NCBI GenBank assembly: GCA_963377175.1 | Contig: CAUJNA010001009.1 | Location: forward strand, 1-64,000 | From: Effrenium voratum | Taxonomy: Eukaryota > Sar > Dinophyceae > Suessiales > Symbiodiniaceae | DNA: 64,000 nt | Reading direction: 5' to 3' | Part shown: in pieces, positions 42,325 to 54,225 of the stretch | How positions within the stretch are numbered: position 1 is the first letter of the stretch | Layout of the letters: each line of letters starts with the position of its first letter | The notes under the pieces: model-generated | Seen by the model: the letters and a program-made list of their open reading frames with translations, nothing else | Database searches by the model: none | Told to the model about the DNA's origin: nothing | Program-made: the position numbers and the translations under genes

Positions 42325-43038
42325 TCATCTTCCTAATCTTCGTGAATGGGTCGGAGCATTAGCGCCGATGATGATGCGCCCTGGCCCGGAGATACCTTCC
42401 AAAGCTTGATGCATTCGCAGACACAATGCGAGCAGCTTCCAGGTTACGGCAACCAAGCCCTGCCAATCTCCAGGGAAGGCACATCCAGAAGGACGTTTTG
42501 GAGCTTGAGCTCTGTCAAGATGACGTCCGTCGCGCTCTGCCAATCGCCAACTAGCTGTGCGCTCGTCGTCCGTGAGCTCGCCCGTGAGGATCGTTTGCAG
42601 CTTCTCCCTCAAGATGTCAATCATGAGCTCCGCAAATCTGAGAAACTCGCCCTGCGCAAACTCTGCCGCTCGACGACCGCAAGGGGAGTTGGGCAGCACG
42701 CCCTTGCCAAAGCTGAACACCTTGCTGGTCGCGGCCATCAGCCGGCCGGCCAGACGTCGCCGGCGTGTCCAGTACGACCCACAGATCGCATCGTCATGGC
42801 ACAAGAACCCTTGCACCACTGCGACTTTAGCTCGAGGGCGCCCAAAAGGATGACCAGAAATTTTGCATAAACCCAAATAATGCGGCTGCAAATTGCCTTG
42901 TCGGCTGCGGCACCAACTGTTGGATTCCCAAATCTCTCCAGACTCCAGGCAGAGCACAACGCTTGCTCCCGGCGGATCAACGGGTTCTCCTATATCAACG
43001 ACCCCCACCGCCAACTGATGAGCTGTCCTCCGTCCCAC
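42325..43038 (-). CDS. Weakly supported ORF, possible host exon
   Basis: 237-residue minus-strand frame. The middle (SPCGRRAAEFAQGEFLRFAELMIDILREKLQTILTG) reads like a real amphipathic-helix protein, and the following AVTWKLLALCLRMHQALEGISG is similar. The ends look like intron or chance sequence. No family is recognised; it may contain one or two exons of a host gene. Confidence 0.3.
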   Translation of the reverse strand: MGRRTAHQLAVGVVDIGEPVDPPGASVVLCLESGEIWESNSWCRSRQGNLQPHYLGLCKISGHPFGRPRAKVAVVQGFLCHDDAICGSYWTRRRRLAGRLMAATSKVFSFGKGVLPNSPCGRRAAEFAQGEFLRFAELMIDILREKLQTILTGELTDDERTASWRLAERDGRHLDRAQAPKRPSGCAFPGDWQGLVAVTWKLLALCLRMHQALEGISGPGRIIIGANAPTHSRRLGR

Positions 43039-43086
43039 TCGTTCATCATCTTCCTCATATGCTTAAACCCAGAGCCCGCCGCGTAG

Positions 43087-44226
43087 CACCGCTCCTCGGA
43101 TCGCTGCCACGACGCTGGGCCCATCTAGCCTACCGCCTACCCATCGAGTTGTGTCATGATATCTGATATTCTCTGAATCTCTGGACCGATTGCAACGCAG
43201 GTCTCACACAGCAACAGCAATCGATGTCAATGGTGGTAATTACGAGTAATGGCAATGGCAACGGAGCTGTTTAACCTCTTCCACCTATATTAATAAATAC
43301 GCCCCCCCCTTCCCCCCCGCCCCCCACCCTATTATAAATATATCCCAATGTTGTTAATTGGGGTTTTTGGGCCGCCGGCCCGGCCCGGTTGTCTTTTTGG
43401 CTTTTCCAACAATGTGAGGGTTCACGGTTCACATAGGATTTGGAGGAAATGGATTGAATTGTAAGGTCGCCGAGTAAGCGAAGGAATTTGCATGTGTAAT
43501 GTCATCATGATATTTGTTTTTCAGTTTACTGGTTGTTCAGCCAGGCAGGTGAATTAGCCAGCATGTACGGGAAGAGACAGTCGCAGCTAGACAGCTCTTG
43601 GGGCCTTGGGGACATGTTTTCTTTTGAGGGACACCGCCCCAATAATACAAGCCCAATTGACCCAATTGACCCACTTAAACAAATATTTTGATTTTGGGGT
43701 GCAGGGGCAGGGGCGCAGGGAATTATATAAATATTATTTAGGAATTCATGTTTTGGGGAACCGCGGGGAAACCGGGAAACCCACCTTTTGGCAAAGGTGG
43801 GGCTGGAAGCTTGTTCAAAGGGCCCCCAACAAGGATTCCATGACTTTAGTATTGGTTTAGTATTGGCGCAATGGAAACTGAATTGTGCGGAATGGAAATC
43901 TGGTCTCGGGCCGGGCCCCGGATTTCCATTTTCTTTTATTAAATGATTAAATGGTGGGGGTCCGGGGTCATTCATTAGTAGGGGGAACGGATTAGGTGCA
44001 CAACCGTGTCCCTCACTGCCAACCAATAAACTAGCACGCAAGCCGCGAGCCAGGTCACGACTGGGCGATCTCTGTAGGTCTTCAGGTAAAGGAGCGTAAC
44101 GACAGGTTTGAGCATGGCCTGCGAAGTCAGGATGGAGCAGGCAAAATGACAGCTATCATGCTGCTCACTATGCAGCGTCGGTGATCTCATTTACAGCCGA
44201 CTAGGGGTCGAGGCGCGCTGGTAGAC
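43087..44226. other. Gene-poor stretch with poly-C and G-rich tracts
   Basis: No gene is supported. Poly-C runs lie at about 43301-43327, a GGCCGCCGGCCCGGCCCGG palindromic patch near 43370-43390, and GGGGCAGGGGC repeats near 43700. Confidence 0.4.
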
Positions 44227-44427
44227 GTGCCGAATGTGCCTTTGAGGGCAATGTGCATGAGCAATATCGCTGCATCACGGGGACTTTTAGCTGACACACA
44301 CGCTGATTCCACGGCGGCGGCCAACTACCTCGTGTTTCAGGATGAGTTAGAGACGGCAAAGCCGGACGACGACGATGATGTTGCATTTGTGACACACGCG
44401 CCTAGCCCCAGTGGGTGCCCACTCTGA
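44227..44427 (+). CDS. Weakly supported small ORF
   Basis: 66 residues. From the internal Met at about 44251 it reads MCMSNIAASRGLLADTHADSTAAANYLVFQDELETAKPDDDDDVAF, a soluble, acidic-tailed sequence that looks less random than its surroundings. No family is recognised; it may be an exon. Confidence 0.25.
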   Translation: MPNVPLRAMCMSNIAASRGLLADTHADSTAAANYLVFQDELETAKPDDDDDVAFVTHAPSPSGCPL

Positions 44428-44429
44428 TG

Positions 44430-47400
44430 CAGCCACGACGCCGCGCGGCTATCTGATGACCCAGACCCGGACACAGATCCTTGCTTTGGGCTGCAAGCTG
44501 CGCTGATGGTGCCTGGAGTCAAACACACATCAACAACATCGAGTCGGAAGTCTTGTCATCATTGGCGTGGGGCTCTCATTTTGAGGACCGAAGGGAAAGG
44601 GTGTGACAGAACACGGGTAGTTAGAGTTGGTTAGAGTGTTGATGGAACCATTAGAACGGCTGCATTCCCGAACGCTTCTGTATGGCGACAAGTTACATTT
44701 TTAGAATTTCGTTGCAAGTTACAATATCATAGCCTTTCCAAGGGCATTTGGCGTGGGTGGACGCAGCCAGCGCAACATGCCTTTCGCAAAATCGTGGTGC
44801 TTCGCGTGTAACAACCCACGCATCCAGCATTTTGCAGCCCGCGCAATCACAACTAGGCACGCTAGCATGCAGGAGTGCGCTGTCTAAGCACCTTAACGGC
44901 AGAATATTCCACGAGCCTGCCGCTGGTGCGCGAGCTTCTAGGCAAGTCCGATGGGCTGCGCACGGGGTGCAGGCCACAGGCGTGCGTCTGGAAATCATGC
45001 AGCCGGCGGATCTGCACAGGCGCAAGCCAAGACCTCAATTCAGGCTTAGGCGGGGCCCAAATGAGCAGCTCCAGAACTTGCTCCAAAAGCTTTCCTTGAT
45101 TTTTTTGATCGGAGCAGGGCACGCAGCTGCTCCTTCAGTTTTAGAGTTTTAAGCGGTGTGTGCTGATAACACCCCGTGTAGCAGCCTAAGTAAGAATGCT
45201 CCAGTGCGTTGCCACCAGTACGCGGAGAACCGGGCTCCGAAGTGGCACACTCGGTAATGGTACAGAGCGGAAGAGGAGCAAGCCGTTTGCTCGGGTGGCC
45301 TTAATTTGCTTGCGCGCAGCCTTAAAGTCAAAGCTAGCCCATGAAGGAGGCATCGTGTCTTCTGGCTGGTGCAAGGCGAACATCGGACACATTGGCAACT
45401 GACTCGCTCCAGGATATACATTTGGGGTTTACCCCGCACACGGCGCTGTCTAGCACCGGCGTGGTTCTTTTCCTTCTGCACGGCTCCGCTTTGGCGGCCT
45501 TTCAGTTGCCACGCATTCTGTGCGCTTGTAAGGCAAGTCTGCGTTTTCTTTGGGCGGCCACTGCATCTGTGGGCACCTGTGGGACCCCTTCTGCAAGCAA
45601 TGGAGAAGTCTGATATTTGTCCTCTGACGCGGAGGCCAATGCATGCAAGAGTGACAGCCGATACGGCTAGCCCGACCACGGGAGCGCCGACCTTACAAAA
45701 CCAATGAGCGCTGCCTCTTCGGACTCCTTGATTGACAAAGAGGAAAAGGAGGCTCTGGCGTGTCGGCTTGGACGACACGCCAGTGGGCCAGAATTTTCGG
45801 GATCAGCTGTTGCTCTCTGGCCCACTGCAACCAAGCCTGCGCCACCCTTGTCTGGATGGTTGGTGTAAGGCACTGAGGGTCTTCTGCGCGCATGCCTGCC
45901 CCGTCACAAACCTTGTCTGGTGGGGCGCAGAGTCGGGGTGGAAGGTTTTCAAGCTTGTCACAAAGCACGTGGGTGCGCGTGGCAGACCTGCCGAACAGAC
46001 TCGGTTGCCCAAAGCAAGCAGAGCCAATATTGAATGGCTTCTGAACGTTTTCAGGCAGATTTGGCATGCCCGTTGCAAAGCAAGGCAATCCTGGATGCAA
46101 AGCAGCAGCAGACGCTGTGCCGAAGGCACCACAGGGGGCATAGGCAGCCGATCCGTTTTCTGGCTTGCAGAAACCTGGATGTCCAACAACATTGCCGTGC
46201 CTTGCCAAAGAACGCTATACAATTAGGCTTGCTTTGAAACCCTGGCCCAGCTTGCACTCGTAATCGCTTGGGCTACCGAAGGCCAAGCCGTGCGCGGCCT
46301 CTGCATGTCTTCCGGCACGGATAATACTGCATCCAAGGCCAGAGTGACAAACTGTTTTCTACAGCGTGGCCCCTGCAAAATTTTTGCGCTTCTCGTCGCG
46401 GCATGGGCTTACAAGCGCAAATGGTCAGTGCTAGCCTTGCACATCCCGGGGGCGCAACGTGTGGGCTGATCAGCTCAGCCGCGGAAATACTTCCGCGTTC
46501 GACAGCAAGGATTTTGCCCGCATGATTTCTGGCCCCATAAATCCGCGCTGTCATTGCATCCGCCCGACGCACCATGGCGGCCGGAGCATAAGAGTGCTTC
46601 GCAAACGCTCTGAAGAGGGGGCAATAGATTAGGCCGTTTGCTTGGAACCCTGAAGGGGGGCATTGAGAAGGCTCCGCAGGGGTGCAGACACGGGGAAAGG
46701 ACGCACGCTGTCTTTCCCCCTGCACCCCCGAGCCTTGACATCCAAGCAACGCTTTATGAAGAAAAAGAGCAAGCGCACCCTTTGTCGGTCGTTCTCTTTT
46801 GTCTCTGGATGCATGTTCCCTTACGGATTGAAGCAGTGATCAAGATGCTAACTCCAGTGTTTGGCTGTTTACGGACGAACATGAGAAAAACTGTTAAAGA
46901 CGGACTGTTCGTGAGGCCGCGACGCGCGCGTTCTGTGAAAACTGAGAGCGTCGAGTGCGTCGCTGCGGTCGCTCGCCGCTCGTCATGGTGCTTGGAAACT
47001 CAGTCGACATCCGCGCGCGGACAAACACGCCCGCTCAGAACTGTATCCAACTGCTCGTTTTTTCCGGCAGCTATGTGCAGGAGCGGCGTAGAGTAGTGTC
47101 CGTTGTGCAACAGGTGTTAATCAATTGGCACGTGTTTTGGGTTATCAGCGTACTGTGCTTATGTGGGTGCTTGCAGGGTTTGGCTTTGCGTGATGGCTCT
47201 TTCATCGAAATGCGTCGTTTTAAGAGCAACTGCTCATTGAATTGATCCAAGCCGCGGAATGCGAGCATCAAAACCACAGGGTATGTCACTTTGTTGAACA
47301 GACATTAATTGAGCGATGTCATGTGTGCACGTGTCAAGCTTGTGTCTGGTATATTTTCTTTTTTTGTTGTGTGAGTTTGGGCAACCAATCTACGCATGTG

Positions 47401-47500
47401 ACAGGCAGACCGCTTGAACTGACCAATGCTGATGCATTTTGCGCGTTGTGTTTGCACAAATGGGAGCATCAACAAAGGCTGATTGATTTAGACATTTTTT
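44430..47500. other. Gene-poor host DNA, no supported gene
   Basis: About 3 kb with many medium open frames on both strands but none with recognisable motifs or clear coding character. One striking 11-bp hairpin at 45755-45783 is listed separately. Confidence 0.4.
45755..45783. repeat. 11-bp hairpin with 7-nt loop, relative of the 40.4-41.0 kb array
   Basis: CTGGCGTGTCG (45755-45765) pairs perfectly with CGACACGCCAG (45773-45783) around loop GCTTGGA. The loop and closing TGTCG/CGACA match the hairpins at 40688 (loop GCTTAGA) and 40811 (loop GATTAGA), while the outer stem is different. Confidence 0.75.
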
Positions 47501-47986
47501 GTTTTTGCAGTGATGCTGTGCGTCCGATTCGATGTATATCTGATCATCTTTAAGTTTAGCTGCAGCTGAAGGGCTCGTTCTTGGCGGAACAGTTCCACGC
47601 AGACTCGCGTTGCTTGGGCTGCATTTATCATGAATTTCGTTTATCGTGCTAGCCGACGATTATATTCACAACATGTCTATCGCGTTTGATGCACTTTGTT
47701 TGTCGTTGTGCAGCTCTGGGTTGCAGACGTGCTTAATTCAATGGAAGAGGACAAACAACCAAGCTGGCCCGTGACAGCTAGCCGTTTGCATAAAGCTAGC
47801 CACACACCGAGTCTGATTCTTTTCATTGCATGTATTGTCACACACACACACGCACGCACATTTGTTTTTTTGGTATGCTCACAAAGGTTCTGTTTTCAAT
47901 TACATTCAGGACCCCAAGAGATAGCCATTGCGTGACGCACACATGTTTGTGTCCAGTTTTCTTGAATTGTTTCAGCTACCCAGGCA

Positions 47987-48085
47987 ATGGCTGCCCGCCG
48001 TGTCAGCGGTTTCCTGCTTTTGCTGGCCCTGGTGTTCCTCCGGCCATGGGCCCCAGCTAGCGGGGAGCATCTATTGCCGTGTTGA
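47987..48085 (+). CDS. Signal-peptide exon, copy A
   Basis: ATG at 47987 opens MAARRVSGFLLLLALVFLRPWAPA followed by a stop at 48083-48085. It is a textbook secretory signal peptide: basic N-region, Leu-rich core, A-P-A cleavage site. A polypyrimidine tract with TTTCAG lies just upstream (47961-47975). The stop after nine more residues suggests the exon ends at or before AGCTAGC and the rest is intron. The mature protein is not identified. Confidence 0.45.
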   Translation: MAARRVSGFLLLLALVFLRPWAPASGEHLLPC

Positions 48086-49083
48086 CCTTAGTGAGTTGGC
48101 GAGGCGAGCCACCGACGCGACGCTCCCGACACATTTCTCTTGAATCACGACACGGGCCCGACCCAGTCGTTCAATCCAAATTTGGATTTTGAGCTGAGAA
48201 CAAACTCCAGCCAGTCGTCTCGCCACGACCGTTTTTTTGTGAGCATGTATCAAGGTTCACGCCTCCCAATGGCTTGGAACCTTCCAAAACCATGTATGAT
48301 GCTGGGGATGCTTTTCGTCCTATCGACAACCTGACGCCAAGTCACAGATGAGCCCCATTTTCTGACCATCCAGCGACGCTCAGCCCGGGCCGAAACCGAC
48401 TCGAAACAAAGACTGTCCGGACCAACTTTGCAGCCGCTGAAAGCCTCGGCAAATCCGCTGGAAGCTCCGTGTTGGTCAAAGACAAGAAGACACGGGGGCA
48501 TCCGATTTTGTTAGCTATCCGATTTTGAGCCCAAAAACGCCCGTTTGACGTCTTCCAGTTTGACAAGGATCCTGGTGGCACCGTTACAGACCCAAGATAG
48601 CCCCCTACCATCTTCACGCTCTTGTCGGCAGACCAGGAGGGTTGATGAACATCGTAGGATTAGTTTTTCATCCGGACACCTGTGAACCTTCATCATCCAA
48701 CTTGTTTCAATCCTTTCCTTTCCTACAATCAATGGAGGTCCCTATTTTGAGGTCGTCCGTTTGGCGCATTGCAGGGCCGTGACCTTCGTCTCCCCGGCTC
48801 CCAGCGCACGCGCGCAGCGCTCCGTGGCAGTTTTTCGCCAGGCGGGACTCGCAGAAATGCTGGAGTAGCCCTGAGGTTTGCACGAGCCTCGCATGCGAAA
48901 ACGCCGGGTCCGGGGTGCATTTCATGCGTTCTGGGGATTCCGGCCATTTCGCGTGAATCCAAAAAGGGCTGGAGAAAGAGCTGGACGGCATTCCAAGCAA
49001 GGGTGGGGGGCAGTTGCTTTTGACATGGTTGTCGTTCGAAATGGTGGCCTTCCTTTGAGGAACCTTGCAGAAAGGTCCTGCTT

Positions 49084-49341
49084 TTGGGACACACCTCGAC
49101 AGCAATGATAGTATCAGTGTTGGCATGGCATTGCAGCCGCAAGGCCACAGCCACTGATGATACTGCGAGCAAGGTGGGCTTGCACGTGTTTGGCCCAATA
49201 GCGTCCACGTGTTCCAGTGACACAAACTGTGATGGTGATGACGCATGTTCTTGCCGCAACTTGGGTTCCACCAATTGTTGCGTGGGCGCAGCTCAGTTTG
49301 GAATGCACTTGATTAGCATTGCGGCAGCATATACCGGCTGA
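49084..49341 (+). CDS. Possible Cys-rich exon, copy A
   Basis: 85-residue frame with a Cys-rich centre (CSSDTNCDGDDACSCRNLGSTNCC) and a hydrophobic end. About 200 bases are identical in unit B. It lies downstream of the signal-peptide exon in each unit, so it might encode the mature secreted part, but identity also extends through non-coding flanks and proves only recent duplication. Confidence 0.28.
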   Translation: MGHTSTAMIVSVLAWHCSRKATATDDTASKVGLHVFGPIASTCSSDTNCDGDDACSCRNLGSTNCCVGAAQFGMHLISIAAAYTG

Positions 49342-50639
49342 AAGGTCTGCAGCAAATTCAGCAAGGGTTTAAAGCAAGGCCGAATCCGAAACCGTGTGTG
49401 GATCCGAGATTGAGTTCCCAAAATGTTCGTCGTGATTTGTTGCCCACCTGATCACACTAAGCTTCGAACAGTGAGCACATAGGCGATATGTCGGCTGGGT
49501 GGAGCTTCTTGAGGTTGCCGACGTCATTGCCGAGCAGCTGGGAGTGGAGGCGGGCAAGGTGACCAGAGAGGCAGGAGCCGCAGAAACCACGCCAGATCGC
49601 AATGTCAACCTGATCGAACGTTGTGTCAGAGTTTTGCAGGATTTGCGCCAGCTACGGGAACCGTGAATTTGCACAGATTTTAGCCTCAGGCAACACTGAC
49701 CGAGTTGGGGGCAGATTCCCTTGACATTGTGGAGTCTGTGCACCTCGACCAAGATAGCATTGTCATAGCTGTGGACTTTTGGATCATGATTTATTAAATC
49801 TATCGTGTCTTTTCTCGCTCTTGCTTTCTGTTCTTTGTTCTTGCTCCTTTTCTTTCTTTCTTCCTTTCTTGGTTTGTTTGCAAATTCTATCTTTGTTTTT
49901 CTTGCATTCTTCCTTTCTCCCTTTGTTTTTCTGTGCTTTTTCTTTCTTTCCTGAGCTTTGCTTTTGCGCTTTTGCCTTGCCCGCTTTTTTGTCCACCATG
50001 TTTTCTGGTTGCATCGCGTGACTCCAAACCTCAAATGCGATGCCCATTTGAGGATGGCCCTGGAGGAGGCCTTCGACGTCGAGCTGCCTGACGAGGACAG
50101 CCACGTCCACTCGGATGAGTTGCACTTGCTTTTGTGTCTCCGTGTTTAGTGCTCGAGTTAAACATGTTCCGCAGGCAGACACATGTTTTCGAGGAGACAA
50201 CTTCGCTGAAGAACTGCGGTGATGTTATGGACCTCATCCAGAGCAAACTCTGAGTCTGAGAAAGAGACTGAGTGCTTGCCGTGTTTTACAGAGCTTGCCC
50301 GCAAGAGGCATTTGTCGGTACTCATTGAGTGTCGAGTTTTCTCGGTTGAGTTTCGCAACGTGTCCGCAACGCAGACGGAAAGACAGAGCTGATCTTGGCC
50401 AATCTGAATTGGGGACGTTGGTGACATGCAAGCTGCAGGCAAATGCATGATATGGTGTCAGGCGTGTGGAGGCAACATGGCTTAAAAGAGCATGTTTGGC
50501 AGTTGTATGGTATGTATGTTTTCGCGCGATGCAGGCACAAGCACAGGTTTACCACTAGCGAAGCATCATGACAAAACATAATATATCACGTTGAGTTGAA
50601 CGTGTTTTTTTTAGCGTCAGCTGATTGACGATGGATGTA

Positions 50640-50700
50640 TGCGTATGCTGCTATATATATATATATGTACATATACTTGTATATGCATATACATGTATAA
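50640..50700. repeat. TA/TG-rich microsatellite
   Basis: Runs of TATATATATATA and related ATGTATATGCATATAC steps between the two duplicated units. Confidence 0.6.
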
Positions 50701-51217
50701 TGCATAACTATTTGTATCCTCGTTATCTCTATAGTTTTTATGCATTGGACAAATCAATCAACATGTCCATGTGCAATATTGTCCTTGGCACGCGCTGACA
50801 TGCATTTACTCTTGGTGGAGACGTTGTGAGCTAGTATGTTGGGACATGAACGGTTGATTGATTCCGACCATGTTGCTCGATGCAATCGCATCAGCGTGAT
50901 ACGAACGAAATCGTCCATACCGCTGCAGCTGAATAGGTTCATTCTCGGCACAGTTCCACGCAGACTCAGACGTTGCTTGGTTGCAGCTCTCATGTATTAC
51001 ATATATCAGGCCAGAGCGCTGTACATGGGTGCAATATACTCATCGCGCTTTTGATGCAGCCTTTTAGTGGTTGGCAACTTTGCTTCCGGACGCGCTTCTC
51101 CCATACAAGAGCGTAAAGCAAGATCGGCTCATGACATGTCAGTCTGACTTACGACAAAAAGGTACAGGTAGTCAGTGCGGTTGTCTAAACTTGGTGGCTC
51201 CCGGCCCTCCCCTTAGC

Positions 51218-51285
51218 CTTTTAGCTTTTCAGTGTTTAGTGGTAGTTTCCATTTATCCCACTAAAAGCTAAACTTTTAGCAGGGG
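51218..51285. repeat. Small foldback element with CTAAAAG/CTTTTAG ends, copy 1
   Basis: CCTTTTAGCTTTTCAGTG near 51218 is roughly inverted at CACTAAAAGCTAAAC and CTTTTAGCAGG near 51260-51285. The inner CTAAAAG/CTTTTAG stem (about 51261-51279) is perfect. A related copy lies at 62466-62533. Confidence 0.55.
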
Positions 51286-51341
51286 ATCTGAGGGCAGCCC
51301 AGTAAATATTTCCTTGCTGCTTGCTTTCGGCTGCCCAGGCC

Positions 51342-51488
51342 ATGGCCGCCCGTCGTGCAAGCGGATTCCTGCTTTTGCTGGCCCTGGTGTTCCTCCGGCC
51401 ATGGGCCCCAGCTGGGCACCGAAAAATCAACAACCGAGCTAGGGTCGGAGTTCCTGGAGGATCAGTCGGTTGGTGTCCCTTTATCTAG
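51342..51488 (+). CDS. Signal-peptide exon, copy B
   Basis: ATG at 51342 opens MAARRASGFLLLLALVFLRPWAPAG, then HRKINNRARVGVPGG to a stop at 51486-51488. It differs from copy A mainly at residue 6 and in silent positions within the signal peptide, and diverges completely after the A-P-A cleavage site. This is consistent with conserved coding followed by intron. It is preceded by a pyrimidine-rich stretch ending in CAG. Confidence 0.45.
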   Translation: MAARRASGFLLLLALVFLRPWAPAGHRKINNRARVGVPGGSVGWCPFI

Positions 51489-52735
51489 TCTTTGAGTTTC
51501 TTTTCTGCTTGCTTCATGACTATGAGCTTCCTTTCGCGTCCCTTTAATTGTAAACGCTGCGCGTTGGCCCAGCTGGTCAGGTGGCGATTCAGGCATGGAC
51601 AGGTTCTGGCGTCGTTGGATGTGTGGTTGCTGGTTGGGCTGGGCCTGCTGGGCCTGAGGCTAGTCTCAGATATGTGAGTCTAGTCTCAGACATGTCAGGT
51701 TGAGACAAGGCTGGTTTGTGTGACGCGTCCTTGCTTGGGTGGGTTGATGGGCTGGGCCTGCTTCAGTTGCTTGGGCGAGTCTCAAATATTAGGCGGCCGG
51801 ACTGCGCTGCCGGTTGGCGGGCCTGCCTGGGCCTTGCTTGGGTGAGTTGCTGGTTGGGCTGGGCTGTGAGGGTAGTCTCCGCCGGACAGGATCTTAGGCC
51901 AGCAGACATGGGTGAGGACACAAATTTGGGTGGTTAAGCGAAGATTCCCTTTCGGATTAGAGGCCCCCTTGGGGCCGAGGCGAATTTGTCTCTAGTTGCT
52001 TGTTTTGTTTCCGGCCCGTCGATTGAGTCGACCTTGTTTTCTTTGAGGACCATGCCAACAAACCGGTAGGATGGTTGCGGCCCCCCATTCCAGTTCACCT
52101 TTTGGCTATGGTTTCCACCAAAAAAAAGGTAGAGGGTTGGAAAAGAGGGTCCCCCTTTCGATTTTGTTGGCTTTGAGGGGAGATGGTCATGACTGGTGTG
52201 TTGTTGTTTAGTGGCATCTAAGGCAAATGAAAGGAGTCCTCTTGGGCACGCATCTCCAGTTTTGATACCGACAAACTACAAGTTTCTTTTTCACGGATCA
52301 CTTGGGGCCAAACGAGCGCGCCCTGTTTTTTTAGTGTCTCATTGGAAAAAGGAAGGCAACCGCCCGGAGACGCGCTGGGAAATGCTGCAAGCCCCTGGAG
52401 GATTTCATCCCACTGGTTTGAAAGCAGGCGGTTGGCACTTTGCAAGGCAGGTTCAACAGGCGTGGCGCGCCCCAAACACCGCATGTCTAAACCATACCCT
52501 TCAGCACCCACCAGGATTTTGTTTGTCTTGTTCCTTACCTAGCAACGTTCCCTATTTGGAGTGACGGTGCATTTGGCGCATTGCAGGGCCGTGACCTTTG
52601 TCTCGCCGGCTCCCAGCGCACGCGCGCAGCGCTCTGTGGCAGTCTTCCTCCAGGCACTTGCGCGAACGCCGGAAGTTTCTGCTGGATGACATGGTTGTCG
52701 AAATGGCCCCCTTCGAGGACTCCCTTTGAGGAACC

Positions 52736-53011
52736 TTGCAGAAAAATCCCGCTTTTGGATACACCTCGGCAGCAACGATAGTGTCAGTGTTGGCGCGGCA
52801 TTGCGGCGGCAAGGCCACAGCCACTGATGATACTGCGAGCAAGGTGGGCTTGCACGTGTTTGGCCCAATAGCGTCCACGTGTTCCAGTGACACAAACTGT
52901 GATGGTGATGACGCATGTTCTTGCCGCAACTTGGGTTCCACCAATTGTTGCGTGGGCGCAGCTCAGTTTGGAATGCACTTGATTAGCATTGCGGCAGCAT
53001 ATACCGGCTGA
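52736..53011 (+). CDS. Possible Cys-rich exon, copy B
   Basis: 91-residue frame with the same Cys-rich centre as copy A and a different N-terminal stretch (MQKNPAFGYTS). The shared segment is base-identical to copy A, so selection cannot be judged. Low-confidence exon. Confidence 0.28.
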   Translation: MQKNPAFGYTSAATIVSVLARHCGGKATATDDTASKVGLHVFGPIASTCSSDTNCDGDDACSCRNLGSTNCCVGAAQFGMHLISIAAAYTG

Positions 53012-54225
53012 AAGGTCTGCAGCAAATTCAGCAAGGGTTTAAAGCAAGGCCGAATCCGAAACCGTGTGTGGATCCGAGATTGAGTTCCCAAAATGTTCGT
53101 CGTGATTTGTTGCCCACCTGATCACACTAAGCTTCGAACAGTGAGCACATAGGCGATATGTCGGCTGGGTGGAGCTTCTTGAGGTTGCCGACGTCATTGC
53201 CGAGCAGCTGGGAGTGGAGGCGGGCAAGGTGACCAGAGAGGCAGGAGCCGCAGAAACCACGCCAGATCGCAATGTCAACCTGATCGAACGTTGTGTCAGA
53301 GTTTTGCAGGATTTGCGCCAGCTACGGGAACCGTGAATTTGCACAGATTTTAGCCTCAGGCAACACTGACCGAGTTGGGGGCAGATTCCCTTGACATTGT
53401 GGAGTCTGTGCACCTCGACCAAGATAGCATTGTCATAGCTGTGGACTTTTGGATCATGATGTATTAAGTCTATCGTGTTTTTTTCTCGCTCTTGCTTTCT
53501 GTTCTTTGTTCTTGCTCCTTTTCTTTCTTTCTTCCTTTCTTGGTTCGTTTGCAAATTCTATCTTTATTTTTCTTGCTTTCTTCCTTCTCCCTTTGTTTTT
53601 CTGTGCTTTTTCTTTCTTTCCTGAGCTTTGCTTTTGCGCTTTTGCCTTGCCCGCATTTTTGTCAACCATGTTTTCTGGTTGCATCGGGGGACTCCAAACC
53701 TCAAATGCGATGCCCATTTGAGGATGGCCCTGGAGGAGGCCTTCGACGTCGAGCTGCCTGACGAGGACAGCCACGTCCACTCGGATGAGTTGCACTTGCT
53801 TTTGTGTCTCCGTGTTTAGTGCTCGAGTTAAACATGTTCCGCAGGCAGACACATGTTTTCGAGGAGACAACTTCGCTGAAGAACTGCGGTGATGTTATGG
53901 ACCTCATCCAGAGCAAACTCTGAGTCTGAGAAAGAGACTGAGTGCTTGCCGTGTTTTACAGAGCTTGCCCGCAAGAGGCATTTGTCGGTACTCATTGAGT
54001 GTCGAGTTTTCTCGGTTGAGTTTCGCAACGTGTCCGCAACGCAGACGGAAAGACAGAGCTGATCTTGGCCAATCTGAATTGGGGACGTTGGTAACATGCA
54101 AGCTGCAGGCAAATGCATGATATGGTGTCAGGCGTGTGGAGGCAACATGGCTTAAAAGAGCATGTTTGGCAGTTGTATGGTATGTATGTTTTCACGTGAT
54201 GCAGGCCCGGCACAAGCACAGGTTT

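Larger units (their letters stand above)
47560..50560. repeat. Segmental duplication, unit A
   Basis: It shares two blocks with unit B downstream: a diverged block (about 47560-48060, with AACAGTTCCACGCAGACTC and the signal-peptide exon) and a nearly identical block (about 48755-50550, offset exactly 3670 bases from unit B over 49141-50160 and beyond). Unit A has about 140 bases near 48880-49030 that are missing from unit B. Confidence 0.88.
50915..54225. repeat. Segmental duplication, unit B
   Basis: Matches unit A: diverged block about 50915-51415 and nearly identical block about 52568-54215. The tail is replaced after 54215 by a CATCATGACGCATCC minisatellite. The T/C-rich tract at 53465-53640 (49800-49980 in unit A) is the most variable shared part. 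Confidence 0.88.

Noticed and set aside
49800..50034. Lys/Glu-rich protein on the minus strand in both duplicated units
   Set aside because: Encoded opposite a simple T/C-rich tract that differs by indels between units, so coding constraint is unlikely.
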